From Nemopilema nomurai (taxonomy: Eukaryota > Cnidaria > Scyphozoa > Rhizostomeae > Rhizostomatidae), in NCBI GenBank assembly GCA_003864495.1, contig ML133401.1:1317308-1381307 (forward strand): DNA of 64,000 nucleotides, written 5' to 3'. The notes beneath the pieces were generated by a model. It was given only the letters and a program-made list of their open reading frames with translations. It was not told the origin of the DNA and did not search any database. A program made the translations under genes and the position numbers. Below, piece after piece: positions 14,701 through 25,714 of the stretch; the first letter of the stretch is position 1; every line of letters begins with the position of its first letter.

Positions 14701-15373
14701 GTATTGTAAAAGAATAGAGCTCTCATAGGATAGAGCTTTTTGCAATACCAATATTTTTCATGCAGTTGCACCTGAAAATCTACCCCCTCTGGAAGATTAT
14801 CTACATGGAATGCATCTCATACAACTGTGCATAGATAAACAATCTAGAATGCACAGTGGTCTTATAGAATTTATTGACCATAAATATTGGAGACACTGTT
14901 TTCCTTGCTAGCTTACAGTAGATATTTCATATATCGAGTTTTTAACTGAAATATTTGTATTGAAGTCAGTCCCATTTTCTCCTAAGGTTACTATCTTACT
15001 GATATTTTTACTTATTCAAACATGGTTGGTACAAGGCTTGGGATAGACACCCTTTTTAAACGAAGGTACTTAAATCAAACTCAATTTTTGTTCTCTCGAA
15101 ACAACTTTACCGATACGATAGGTCACTTGAAAATGCTTCTCTGTAAGAAAAAAACTTGTTCAACTATATTTAAAGTTACCTGAACTTTAAAATACTTTAT
15201 ACGCATTACCTGCCAACGAAATTCTCTAAAACACTACTTTTGCCAGCACTCTGACCCCCAACAACTGCGATTTGCGGAAGGTCGATTGGAGCTTCGATGC
15301 CTAACTGAGCAAAAGCATCTTGAAGCTTGTTGACAATCGGAATCAACTCTTCCATACCTCTATTACCAGACAT
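2763..15373 (-). CDS. DNM: Dynamin, classical GTPase with PH, GED and proline-rich domains (complete, 22 exons)
   Basis: Large GTPase that constricts and cuts the necks of endocytic vesicles. Exons, 5' to 3': 15373-15210, 14196-14123, 13126-12977, 11395-11192, 10994-10896, 10616-10508, 10198-10147, 9764-9622, 9345-9210, 9019-8952, 8466-8328, 7558-7472, 7009-6939, 6523-6381, 6151-6120, 5904-5795, 5401-5272, 4843-4700, 4223-4167, 3766-3591, 3282-3148, 2826-2763. Phases close to 828 residues, a normal dynamin length. GTPase motifs: P-loop GQSAGKSS (about 40-47), Thr66, DLPG (137-140), TKLD (206-209). A PH domain (about 519-628, starting IRKGWLTL) separates it from vertebrate Drp1 and mitofusins. 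The GED spans about 638-760. A short proline-rich tail (about 762-828) has SH3-type patches such as RPAPTRP. The ATG at 15373 begins [12 protein letters not shown], the standard dynamin start. The intron after exon 7 uses a GC donor. One dynamin gene here may stand for vertebrate DNM1-3. Confidence 0.96.
3848..4093. repeat. (GTCA)n microsatellite, about 61 units, inside a dynamin intron
   Basis: About 246 bp of nearly pure GTCA tetranucleotide, with single-base interruptions near 3870, 3902 and 3948. It fills about 60 percent of the 400-bp intron between dynamin exons 19 and 20 (3767-4166). The plus-strand frame reading Ser-Val-Ser-Gln is only the translation of the repeat. On the transcribed minus strand the unit reads CTGA/TGAC, so CTGAC recurs every four bases. 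Confidence 0.98.
12252..12363. repeat. Four identical 28-bp hairpin repeats in a dynamin intron
   Basis: Four perfect head-to-tail copies of a 28-bp unit lie in the intron between dynamin exons 3 and 4. Each unit contains the arms CAAGAG and CTCTTG, which are reverse complements separated by 10 bases, followed by a ggcagg spacer. Each copy could therefore form a 6-bp stem. There is no spacer diversity, so it is a minisatellite and not a CRISPR array. Confidence 0.95.
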
Positions 15374-15689
15374 TTTGATTCTTTATATGGAGATAATAAT
15401 GCAAGGGATGGTTATAAAGACCACGTCTCACTGAACCTGATACATCTCCACCATTTCCTTGAGGCCTTGTGTACAAAACTACCTCTCCTCTTTAGGAAGT
15501 TCCTCAGATAGGCCCGAATATTTTGAGGCCTGGGGACTACAACGTAATTGCAGCTCTCTATGTTGTATCAACACTTTCATAACAAATCATCCCAACAACG
15601 TATAGAAAAACTAAACAAGTTTGTAAAAGGCCTTTCCTTATCACCAATTAATTTTTGTATACAAATCTTCCTTCCTGTTAATCATTCAC
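15374..15689. other. Dynamin upstream region
   Basis: This is the 5' flank of the minus-strand dynamin gene and should contain its 5' untranslated region and promoter. I see no TATA box or coding sequence that I can defend. Confidence 0.4.
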
Positions 15690-16250
15690 AGGCCCGTCGG
15701 AACGAAATTGATATTGGGGGGGGGGGGCTGTGAATAAAGCAAACTGCACTGGGCTCCGGGAGAACTTCTGCCCGACCACGCCCTTTAGATTGCTGGAAAG
15801 CAACCTGGCTATGCAAATTGCAATTTTTAATGGATGAATTACTATTTACAAAATTAAGACAATTTTTGAAATGGAAGTTGTAAATTGGCGCTTTTTTCCA
15901 GTTTTGGAAACCCGTAGCAGTGCAATTTCTCCTTTCGTCGACAAAATCATGTTGTGTTGCAGTGCTTTGGTACAGGTAAAGCAGAATGCTGAATCGGAGT
16001 CTACGTCGTAGTGCAACCACTTGAACTTGTCAAACCAAGATGGCTGGAAGGACATTTTGAAATTTTGCCTGCCGAATGATCGGCAGGGAACTTAAGATTC
16101 CGTGGCTGGTTTGGCTCTGACAGTAGCTTGATACTTGTACCTGGATTTTCTGCTACAACGGTGGTAGTTTGCTTTGACATGGAAGTTGATGGGTTGGATT
16201 CTGCTATCTCTGTAACCTTCTCATTGACAACTGTTTCCTCGGGTGCCCCT
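15690..16250 (-). pseudogene. Decayed TTF-type zinc-finger hAT transposase fragment (ZMYM1-like)
   Basis: On the minus strand the peptide FQPSWFDKFKWLHYDV followed by DSAFCFTC matches the start of the TTF-type zinc finger in domesticated and active hAT transposases. A second frame carries the next piece, ERRNCTATGFQNWKKA, and a third carries the upstream piece QPRNLKFPADHS. At least two frame changes therefore separate parts of one former protein. The catalytic and dimerisation regions are absent, leaving a 5' fragment. A G-run at about 15716-15727 marks its downstream end. It is not the same element as the hAT copy at 54255-56470. Confidence 0.8.
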
Positions 16251-17476
16251 TCTTTTATACTTACATTTTAGACCCTGACGCCCTCCTAGCATCTTCGCAT
16301 AATAGTTTCATATTTCAAGATTTCACTTTCTCCGCTCATGCTGTACGTTCCTGATCAAGTATATATTGATTCTTTGAACACACAATAAATGATTTAAAGG
16401 GATAACTGGTAACCGAACTGGTTTATATTTTTGCGAACTTATAGTATGGCCTTGCAATGTTTTCTCAAAAATCTAAAAAGCAAACATTTGCAAAATATGC
16501 TGATTGTAATAATTCATATTTGTACCACCAGCTGCCTTGTTGGAAGAAAACCCTCCTGTGGTTAAAAGTGACTCCCTGTCTTCCAGAACTACAAAAGGTC
16601 AAACTTGCTACATGTTTATTCGTAATTTTGCCTGTTACGTCGACAGAAGGTTAAGAGCCTTTGTCAACTTCAAAACAATAGAGGCAAAAATTGTTAGCAT
16701 TGTGGCCTGGACGCATTTTGAAGTACTTGCCGCACTCAGAATGAAGACATTTTGCCCCGAAGCGGACTAAAATGTAAGCTTCTTCGCGTATCCCATTAAG
16801 ACAAGCTTCAAAGTGTATGTTCGATCACGAACATTTGAAGTGGGCGTGGTCAAGCCCTATTAGTATATACCCAAAGTTAGTATATACCAAAACTTTACCC
16901 CAAACGTAATCTAATTGTGAAATTTTCAATGGTTGCTTCAAACTGTTTTTTCTAACAATTAAATTAAATTATAAGGAACCAAAGACGTAAAAGCTTTGAC
17001 CTAGTACACCAAATAAAAAATGAATCTCCTAAGAAACAGTAAAGTTAATTCCAATATACTAAGAATACCCTAACTGTAGAAATCGAATGTTCTTTATTCG
17101 AAAAGACGCTTAAATGCTTTTAAAGCATGTTTTCAGTAAACTTCTGAAAGTTTTAACAATTAATATTCCTAAATATTTCATTTTTCAGCTCGAAGAGCTT
17201 CATCAAAAATCGTGAGTTGGATAGCTTCCTTGTGAAGAAAGGAAAACACACAAAAAAGCGAATCAATGACATGTCAACAAAACTTGGACTGGAATATTTT
17301 TATCAGAAAACGTATCTACACTACATGTCTGGTTGAAGACAATACTCATAAATAAATGATTATTTCGATTGAAAGATGCTAATTGCATGAATATTATTGA
17401 TCTGTGCAACATTGAATATAGAAATCACATATACTATTTTTGACGCATTAAACTGTTCATGTGTTCTTAAAATATC
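16251..17476. other. Intergenic spacer
   Basis: AT-rich sequence between the hAT fragment and the tektin-like gene. The open frames in it are short, match nothing I recognise and have no splice context. It should include the 3' untranslated region of the tektin-like gene; a minus-strand AATAAA lies near 17093. Confidence 0.5.
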
Positions 17477-20400
17477 TCAACAGCCGCTTATCACCCATCG
17501 ATGGTCACACTTCCTCCTACGGAGCCTAACAACACTTGAATCAACCTGAGCGCCGTTGTTCTTATCAGAAATATCTTCCTTCAATCGATTCTGTGTGAGC
17601 TTCAGAAGCGCTATATTTCGGCCAATAGCATCAAGTGACTCTTTCAAACCATTATTCCCTTCAATGATTTCCTGGGCTTCAGGCAGCTGAGTGCCCGGGT
17701 GTCGCTGGAAGGTTGACACAGTAGGACGGTCCAGCCTTTCTCTCGTCTCTAAGTCTTTTGAAGACACAGGGCCCTGTTAAGTAACAAATGGTTAATAAGT
17801 ACATATAAGGAATCACAAAAATATTGACCACCCCCTGCTCTAAATGCTGACAAAAAACATCTCCATACAAACGTTAAATGATTATTTGCAAGTTAGTCCT
17901 TGAGCAGCTTTTTTGGGGGAGGGGGGCAAAGGACTACCTAAATCAACCAACCAAGCAATTTTGGCATGTTTAGAGTGACAAAAAGATCAACATGTGTTTT
18001 AAATTTAGATGTGTCAAATGGGCAAACAATCTCAAATGACGGTACCAGGTCTAAACTGGTGACTGATTTAAGCAGTCAGTAGTAAGATTGGTCAATTACA
18101 GTCTATACCAATTTAAGCATAGTGTTTTTTGTATCCAAGAAAATTGGCTGATTGGCTTTGACAAGAAAAATTGGAGATGAAATTCACACAAAGATAGCTA
18201 CATCACATAATTACATTCACATGTACACAACATGGAGGTACAGAAGAAAAAATCACCAAGAAATGAATAGAAAATAGCTCCATTCACTGGCTATCTTTTC
18301 AAAGAAAAGTCAACTCTAGTTTTGACATAACTTTTTGATGTTAAAAAAACAACAGCTTCCTATCAAAGCCCCATTAGTCACTTTGGTGGTACAATGAACA
18401 TTAGACAAAACAGATTGGTCCCAAGCAGCAGGACCTTGGTTCTATGTAAACATCAGCACTGTAAGTACATACCAAAGTGTAGCCACGAGCAACATCAGTC
18501 GCATAGTGCCATCTTTCACCTCTATGCCTTGCCATTCTTATTTCTCCAGATGTCATTTGCAAGTGTTGCTAAAAATGGATTGATAAATCAATTTACAAAC
18601 TTTTTCCTTACTAACAGTCCTTGAAAACAGTGAAACTACATGTTCATAGCAACAATAAACAGAGCATTGATGCCAAAATGGACAAAGCAATAAGAAAAAC
18701 AAAAAACAAACATGCAGATGTTTAATGATACATTGTGCAGTATTCCCTGTCAGCTCCAATTTCATTGACTTCACTAATATCTCTTGTTGTTGGTGGCACA
18801 CTTGGGAGTCATTAGAAGCCTTGTAGCACAAAAAGACAAACAAAGTCTAATGACCAATTAGTTTGCTCCCAGAGGGCTAGTTAAATTAACAAGAGAGTCT
18901 TTAAAGGTAGATACACTTCAATCTGTCTTAAACAACATACACATGAGTATGTTGCACACAACGGCTCACCTTCATTGTAACTGTTTCTGACACCTTCTTT
19001 GTCAATCCATCATTGACACTTCTGTGAGCTGATTTTTGTAGTTTCTGAATTTGATCTATAGCCTCTGCAACTTCCCTTTTCAATGTAACAGATCGCTTTC
19101 TAGCATCAGCAGCAAGTGACATTACTTCTTTAACCTCTGGAGTGCAGGGTCCTAGTGGGTCTGTTTCCATAGTAGCAGATCTGACAGTAGCTCTCTTCCC
19201 AACAGTGATGCTATCAATTGAAGTTGTGGCAGGCACAGCAGAAGAAACAGAGTGGCAAATCAAATCCAAAACCCTGTTTCTCTCTGAGATAATAGCTTTA
19301 ATCCTTTTCCTGGCATTATCAAGCACTTGAAGCTGCTTCTGGACTGATCTCAATTTGGATTCCAGAATTCTTTTCAATTTCAGCAACTGTTCCTTCTCTG
19401 CTCCAAGCAAATCATCTGCCCCATCTGTCCTCTAACAAGATACATTTTGGCTATGGTTATTGGCATTGTAAAATATTATGAAGAGGATCCAGTGGAATAA
19501 ATCAACATTGTATATTTTCAAGTACCAACAAAACACAAGGTCGATCTCACAGCATAAAGGAAAGCAGAAGATCATTTCCAAGTGTCAATCATTCAATGGA
19601 ACATGATCATGTGACATGTCAATCACTCATATGAGTCAATAAAATAAAGTTTATTTTAGGGCTTAAATTTAGTACCATCAAAACAGCTACAGGTAAGAGA
19701 TAATTCAAAACATCTTGTAAATGTTTGTTTGCCTTATATCCAGCTAACAAAGTTGGGAATTCATGAATAGCTTTGTCACTTAACAAACTTTTTGATAACT
19801 TGGTATGTGCAGATGGAATACATAGCACAACTTCAAAGCAACACTGACAAATGACTTCCACGCAGGGTAATATGAGTCAATCACCTGCCCATTCAGAATA
19901 TAGGATGTGCCTTGACCCGGACAAAAGGCTCACCATATTGGTTTGACCTCCATTGAAAGCCAGATCCCTTTAGCCACCAAGCTTGAGCATGGTGTCAAAT
20001 TTTACTTGCAATGTTTAATTAATTTTGTTTTAGATCTAGTTGCTGGGGAGAGCATGGCTTTGACCAGTGATAAGCACTTTGTAGCATTAGAAAGTCGGAT
20101 AAAGGCGAGAGAGAAATATACTTTCTTGACACTGCAAGAAACCTCGGAAGGCAAAACAAAAACTAGGTTTAATTGTATACATGTTTGAAAACCCTTGAAA
20201 CCGTAACATTAATGCTTAAATGCGATTTTTCAATAAACAGATAAAGTATAAATAAATATGTGGCATGCAGTCTTATTCTAGGGCGAGGGGGATAGGGCGT
20301 AGCATATATATGATGGAAACGTTAGGAACAGCTCTGAATGATCCGAGCTTCTTCTTCCAAACTTTAAAAGAGGAACTCGTTCGCATCTAAAGCGCCACAT

Positions 20401-20880
20401 TGAAAGCAATTCATGCAGTGCTATACAAACAAACTGTGATTTGTTTGGCTAGCTGACGAACGGAAAGGGAACCACACTTTCGATTAAAATGAAAATTACA
20501 TTTCTTACCCTTTCCCTGACAGGTCTTGCTTGTCTTCTCATGTGGGAACTATTATTAAGCAAAATGTCTTTCCGTATATGTTCATGGGCTTTCTCGAGGT
20601 TCTCTTTAACCCGCAAAAGAGACTTTATTTCTTCCTCTGTCTCAAGCAAGCAATACTTGAGCTTGACAACAACGGAACGGGTCTCTCTGACATAGCTGTG
20701 AATCTGTGCATTGCTTTGCTGAATGCAGCTGTCTCTCAGTGATGGCAGTGGGTCTAACTGTCTTCCTAAATCGTTAAACTTATCGCTGCGCTGTACGACT
20801 GTCTGAGCCAGTCGAATATTCCTCACGGTCGCCTCCTTCCAAGGATCAGGCCCAATAGTTGCAACTTTTGTCACTTCCAT
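17477..20880 (-). CDS. Tektin-domain protein, probably CCDC105/TEKTL1-like (3 exons)
   Basis: Tektins are alpha-helical filament proteins inside the doublet microtubules of cilia and flagella. Exons are 20880-20509, 19431-18970 and 17773-17477, all joined in phase 0, giving 376 residues; tektins are usually about 400-450 and CCDC105 about 500. Almost the whole product is predicted helix. The pattern Ser-Val-x-Leu-Lys-Arg followed by a helix ending VNDGLTKKVSETVTMK matches the tektin block with VN-x-A-x-x-x-R-I. The last exon has LKEDISDKNNGAQVD, resembling the tektin stretch LE-x-DI-x-DK-x-NS-x-x-ID, and ends VVRLRRRKCDHRWVISGC. The ATG at 20880 is the first in frame; an in-frame stop lies upstream. 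Assignment to the CCDC105 branch is inference, because the tektin nonapeptide signature is not intact. Confidence 0.78.
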
Positions 20881-21289
20881 GATAAGCGTGAGGCTCACAA
20901 GTTTAACAGGATGAATATTGTGAGTAGGCAATTGTTTGGTTCGCAAGGTGTGAACTTGTTCAGCTGTTTGTGGCGTTTGAACACTTCAGCATGCGAACAA
21001 CAGACATCAACCCATTATCACCAAGGCGTCGGAGCTTGTTTAGGTGTCCTAGCAACTGCGGCCTCGTATTGAAATGAGGACTGGAAACAAGGAAGTAAAT
21101 ACATCCCCTAGTAATCGCAAGGAGTATTACAAAAATACGGACAATAAAGCACATTTGGTAAAAATATGGGTTGAAAAGTTTATTTAACCTCCAAAAGCCT
21201 ATCCTTGCTATTTTTATTCTTTATATAGTTTGGACCCTCACCTCAAGAGTATGTTTCATACCAAATACCAACAGCCATAACATGACAGC
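20881..21289. other. Tektin-like gene upstream region
   Basis: This is the 5' flank of the minus-strand tektin-like gene, up to the LINE fragment. No coding or RNA gene is seen. Confidence 0.4.
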
Positions 21290-21765
21290 CATACGAAACT
21301 TGGTAAACTGGAATCAATGGTATTCTCAATCGCTACATACGGATCGGAAACATGGACACCCGGCAAAAATGAAAGAAACAGAATTGATGCTTTTGAAATA
21401 TGGGCATACCGACGGCTGCTTGGAATCTCTTACCCCGGGTAGGAATCTCTTTGAGCGTTCGCATTACCAACGCGACTGTATTGGGAAGAGTGGGCCACGA
21501 GAAAATCCTGCTTCACGACATCCAAAGAGCACAACTAAGAAATTCTTTGATCACATAGCACGCCGTGACGCCACATCGTTATTAAAAATCGCAATGCTTG
21601 GATTTGTAGAAGGCACAATAAGCAGAGGGAGACCAGGCCAAAGATGGACAGACAATATCAAGGGTTTGGTTGAGACATCTCTAGCGAAATGCATCCACCA
21701 AGCCAAGGATAGAAGTGGTCGGTGCGAGGTCTTCAGAGTACAAGCAGTCACCGTGGCTGAATGAC
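21290..21765 (+). pseudogene. Non-LTR retrotransposon (LINE) reverse-transcriptase C-terminal fragment, frameshifted
   Basis: Three plus-strand frames each hold a consecutive piece of one LINE ORF2 tail. The first reads MVFSIATYGSETWTPG and then AFEIWAYRRLLGISY up to a stop, matching the widespread YG-x-E-x-W and EMW-x-YRR motifs after the RT domain. The second reads VRITNATVLGRVGHEKIL. The third reads KKFFDHIARRD and then RGRPGQRWTDNIKG, the usual GH-x-x-RRD and RGRP-x-x-RW-x-D-x-x-K ending. Two frameshifts make it inactive. The frame ends at about 21764 and is followed by the gatgatgaa-type sequence common at LINE 3' ends. The clade cannot be fixed from this remnant. Confidence 0.85.
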
Positions 21766-23542
21766 CGATGATGAATATACGAAGTTTTTAGGATTTATGA
21801 TAATCATTATCATATGCAATTCTACCACACTGACTGATTCGATCAGATGACTGAAGGGACGTTTATGTTGTTGTATTACTCAGAGGTCTTGAAAACAACC
21901 ACCAGTTTTTTACAAATTTTCTTAATGCATTAGTGTTCACATGTTGGACAAAATGTGACATGCATCAAAAACAGGATATTTACTGTCTAGTATTTCGTTC
22001 TTCAAAATCTCAAGAGCAGAAACGTTTGGAAATGCAAAACTGACACTGGTATTGGGCGGTCTCTTTGGGTGAAACACGAGCCGTTCAATGGTCAGAGACG
22101 GTTCAAAGTTCCCTATTGAACATTAAATACAACTGTAGGTGAATATTTCGTATAATTGACGAGAATCATCCAGATGGGAACCTCGTAACCCAAAACTCCG
22201 GTGTTTCACCCTTAGGCAAAAACAATAGAAAGAAATTCCAGACTCTATCTCCAAGTTTACATGCATTTGATCAAGGGCTTGTTTGTATGCCGGAATTTGT
22301 CCTAACTGTCAGCATATCATCCATAATGAAGGGTGAAATTATCGATTGTTTATGTGGAGATTCTATCATATAACCTCCACGCATCTTAGCTCCACTCTCG
22401 TGTGTTAGGTGTTTCATTTCACTAATTTACAACATCCATTACGACCGCAATACAAACAAGAAAATTAACAACAAATGTTGTAAGTAGGTTGCTAGGTGCA
22501 CGCAACATGGCAGCTTCCCGTACCATTGACATGTTTAAACGAGTCACGTGTCAAAAGGCATAATCGCCCCCCCCCCCCTTCTGGCAAATTATTGAATGGG
22601 CTGAATTGCATCAACGGAAAGAGCATTGGGCTATTTCGTCTTTAAATTGCCAAATGGGTGCCATTGACTGTAACTGCTAAGTTGAGAGATTGATTCCTGC
22701 AGGACCTGCAAGAGCCTGCTGGTATCTATTGACGTCTCCGGAGCTGTTCGAACGATTCTGCTCCCTGAGATTTCAAAATTCACCAGTAAAATTTGTTTAT
22801 CTAAGCTTCAGCTGGTTGAACCTGCACAACCTAGCTGAATTTTAGAGGCACACTGAAAGCACTGTGTTAATTCCATCTCCAATCGAATGCTCTTCAAAAA
22901 CAAGTCTATCTATAAAGTGCAAGTGTTCAAATCTCTGGTGGAAGAGAAAGCTCAATGTCAAAGCAGCCATAAGACGACTCTCGGAGGGTAAGAAGTGAGT
23001 TGTGTTTCCGGTATGTTATAAAATTTGTTATCGTGAAGTTGAGCGACATGGGAAAATCATATCACGAGGAATAAAGAGTGCTTTGAAGATAATGTTTATT
23101 TTATCTGTGCATTCACTTGATGAGCATGTCACCTCGACACAAGCAACAAACGACTGTTTTTAGATAGTTAAAGAGCAAGATAATGACACAACCTTCCAAG
23201 TGATATCAGTGCAGGCCAGCCACCTGAACACAGCACACTGCACGATCAGATTTTGAATGAAATAACAGCTACCAGTTTATATGAAATTTGAAAACAAATG
23301 CTCTGTTTGAGCGTCCTTTCAGTTGGCAAAGCAGGTTGATAATAAATTAAATTATAGCCCCTAGCCCCTGAAATCCCATTAATATACAACGATTGCCACT
23401 AGCAAAACAAGACTAGTATGTTTTACTTTTCACACCTATCATAAGGGGACGACGGATGGCGTAGGACGTGGGAATTGGGTGATAAAATGACAATGCAAAA
23501 CGCAGATGCATGAAAGCTGATTGATATCAGGTAACTGGTTCA
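21766..23542. other. Intergenic region upstream of the giant coiled-coil gene
   Basis: No gene is recognised. A C-run at about 22566-22578 is low complexity. The bases just before the coiled-coil ATG (gatatcag at 23523-23530, then gtaactggttca) could be the end of an intron in a 5' untranslated region, but no upstream exon can be shown. The promoter of the coiled-coil gene should lie here. Confidence 0.45.
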
Positions 23543-25714
23543 ATGTCAATCAACATGAAGAAGGAAAGCAATCAAAAGGTAGAACCCCTCGATGAAAATT
23601 TACGGAAAGATTACACTCAAGAAATAGAAAAATTGAAACTTCAGACAGGTAAGGAGGAAGACGCAGTTCAAGAAGCTAAGAGGTTGCGAAATGAAATTGA
23701 AGAAGAGATGGGGAAATCATTTGAAATGATCGAGGAGAAGCATAATGAGGTTAAAGACTTTTTACACAAAAGAGAGAAGGAAGAAGAGGAACACAAAAAG
23801 AGGGCAGAAGACATCTTGAAGAGACTTAAAGATGGAATGATGGACACAGAAGATGATGGGATAAAAAAAGGGCCTTCAGAAAGGGCAATATTTCAGGAAA
23901 GGCATCGAGATTCTTCAAAAGCAGATGATGACAAAAGCGAAGGATTCTTTGAATTTGATTCAAGCTCAACACAAACTGATGTCATTCAACAAATATCACA
24001 GCATATTCAAGTTGTTCCTGATGAACTTGACGACGTCTCGCAACGCAAAGATACTGGCTTAAACAGTCATGGAATCAAGGAAGAAGATATTCCAGATATA
24101 ATCGAGGCAATAAAAGAGAATCTGATAGAGAAAATGAAGCAAAATCTAACTGAAGTAGAAGAAAAATTAGCAGGGGAAGCCAAAACAGATGGGAACACGG
24201 TACAGAATACGTCAACAGAAGTGCCAAGGATTAATCAAACTGGAGGAAAGAGCCAAGATGCAAAAGATATTGTTGGCAAAAATGATGAACTGCTACGAAA
24301 ACTTGAAGAGCTGGCAAGATCGGTGACAGAAAATAAAGTCAATGACGAAAGATTATCCGATGCATTAAAGGATACGCTAGACGAACATAAGAATGAATTG
24401 ATAGACAAGCTTTTGCAAAATGCAAAGAACGTGAACGAAATACCTGGGCTCTCGGATGACGAAAATAAGGATCTTCAAGAAACGTATGCAGAAATGCAAA
24501 CCGATTTTGAAAACCTGTCAAAGTTGGTTTTACCAAGTCAAAACCACGAGCACAATACGGGAGAGGGGCGTCTTATGAAGTGCAGAGAGCTGTGCAAAGA
24601 AATCGATAAGATTGAAAGTGACCTTGAGGAGTTGAATAGTCAGATGCTATTGCTGCAGGAAGAGTCGGAAAAGAAAGATAATGGATTTGTTGATGATTCA
24701 GAAAGTGGTCAGGACCAAGGTATGAGTGAATATAGTGGGCCTTTTCGGCATCAGGTGGCCGAATTCGAGACGCGTTATGCCGACGACAATGGGATCTATA
24801 ACGGAAAGGAGGCACCTGCGAAGGAGGTTGGCGGCAGGCGGCTGACCGAATTGATGAAAAACAAAATAGATGCTGACGCAAGGCTGAAGTCTAAACTTGA
24901 AGATTTGCGAACCATGTTAGGCCAGAGGGAGGAAATAGCGACTAAGGAAACAAATTCGCCTTCAGCGAGCAAAGAAGACTTGGAGGAGGGGAAGGAAATG
25001 AGTAAAAATGTTGCTGAGCTGGAAAATGCAAACTTTCAATTGCAGAAAGAATTAGACAAAGCGTACATTGCAAACAAGGTGCTTGCCGAAGAAAACAGAA
25101 GACTGCTGCAAGGAAGTGACACAAGGATTCCTGAGAAAATGGATGAAGAATTGTTTAGCAGCACATTGGAAATACCACGATGGCAAAGTGAAAACCAGCT
25201 GAGCAAAAAACTGGCTAGAGCAGAGGCAGGAATTGGTGATAACCTTTTCCGTGTTTTAATTAGTGATGAGACACCAGAAAGGAAGCCACTCGTTGAGATG
25301 AAAGATTTTGAAATTTTGCAGCTGGAAGGTAATACTGTAGCTGATCTGTTAAAATTGCACAGGGAAAATGAAATGATGGTTGCTGAAAGGCTCACAGCAG
25401 CTGATGTGAAAAATGCAATTAATGACTTGTTGAAAGAAAGTAGAACTGACACCAACAAACTGATCGCTGATCTGCAAAACGAGGCTGAGAATGTCGACTT
25501 GGATATTGCCCAGAAAGAGGCTCAGGTACAAAATACAGAAGAAGACCTGAACAAGTTGATCGAAAAGCGTCTTGGTGAGATAAATGAGAGCAATGCAATG
25601 CAAGCAGAAATAGCAGATCTTGAGAAAAAGTTAGTTACCGTAAACAATACCATAACAAATTGTTTTCTAGCCAGTGAGAAAGACAATGGTTTGGACAACC
25701 TTGATAGAAATTAG
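23543..25714 (+). CDS. Giant coiled-coil protein, N-terminal part (723-codon frame ending at a stop)
   Basis: I do not recognise this protein. The ATG at 23543 has an in-frame TGA a few codons upstream. The product is very rich in Glu, Lys, Asp and Leu and reads as long helices interrupted by polar linkers. There is no signal peptide, membrane span or enzymatic motif. Residues about 140-150 form an acidic FFEFDSSSTQTD linker. The frame ends at TAG 25712-25714 after GLDNLDRN. The sequence continues as coiled coil in the next frame with only a few bases of overlap, so this is almost certainly the front part of one larger protein. Unlike every neighbour, no intron is needed over 2.1 kb. Function is unknown; generic similarity to golgins, CENP-E or myosin tails would mean little because coiled coils share composition. 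Confidence 0.85.
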   Translation: MSINMKKESNQKVEPLDENLRKDYTQEIEKLKLQTGKEEDAVQEAKRLRNEIEEEMGKSFEMIEEKHNEVKDFLHKREKEEEEHKKRAEDILKRLKDGMMDTEDDGIKKGPSERAIFQERHRDSSKADDDKSEGFFEFDSSSTQTDVIQQISQHIQVVPDELDDVSQRKDTGLNSHGIKEEDIPDIIEAIKENLIEKMKQNLTEVEEKLAGEAKTDGNTVQNTSTEVPRINQTGGKSQDAKDIVGKNDELLRKLEELARSVTENKVNDERLSDALKDTLDEHKNELIDKLLQNAKNVNEIPGLSDDENKDLQETYAEMQTDFENLSKLVLPSQNHEHNTGEGRLMKCRELCKEIDKIESDLEELNSQMLLLQEESEKKDNGFVDDSESGQDQGMSEYSGPFRHQVAEFETRYADDNGIYNGKEAPAKEVGGRRLTELMKNKIDADARLKSKLEDLRTMLGQREEIATKETNSPSASKEDLEEGKEMSKNVAELENANFQLQKELDKAYIANKVLAEENRRLLQGSDTRIPEKMDEELFSSTLEIPRWQSENQLSKKLARAEAGIGDNLFRVLISDETPERKPLVEMKDFEILQLEGNTVADLLKLHRENEMMVAERLTAADVKNAINDLLKESRTDTNKLIADLQNEAENVDLDIAQKEAQVQNTEEDLNKLIEKRLGEINESNAMQAEIADLEKKLVTVNNTITNCFLASEKDNGLDNLDRN

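Noticed and set aside
20881..20946. Upstream start at 20946 for the tektin-like protein
   Set aside because: The codon there is TTG and an in-frame stop lies just before it; the ATG at 20880 is the first credible start.
21171..21764. 197-codon plus-strand frame as an intact gene
   Set aside because: Only its second half (from KKFFDHIARRD) is LINE-like; the neighbouring LINE motifs are in two other frames, so the frame is a chance join in a dead element.
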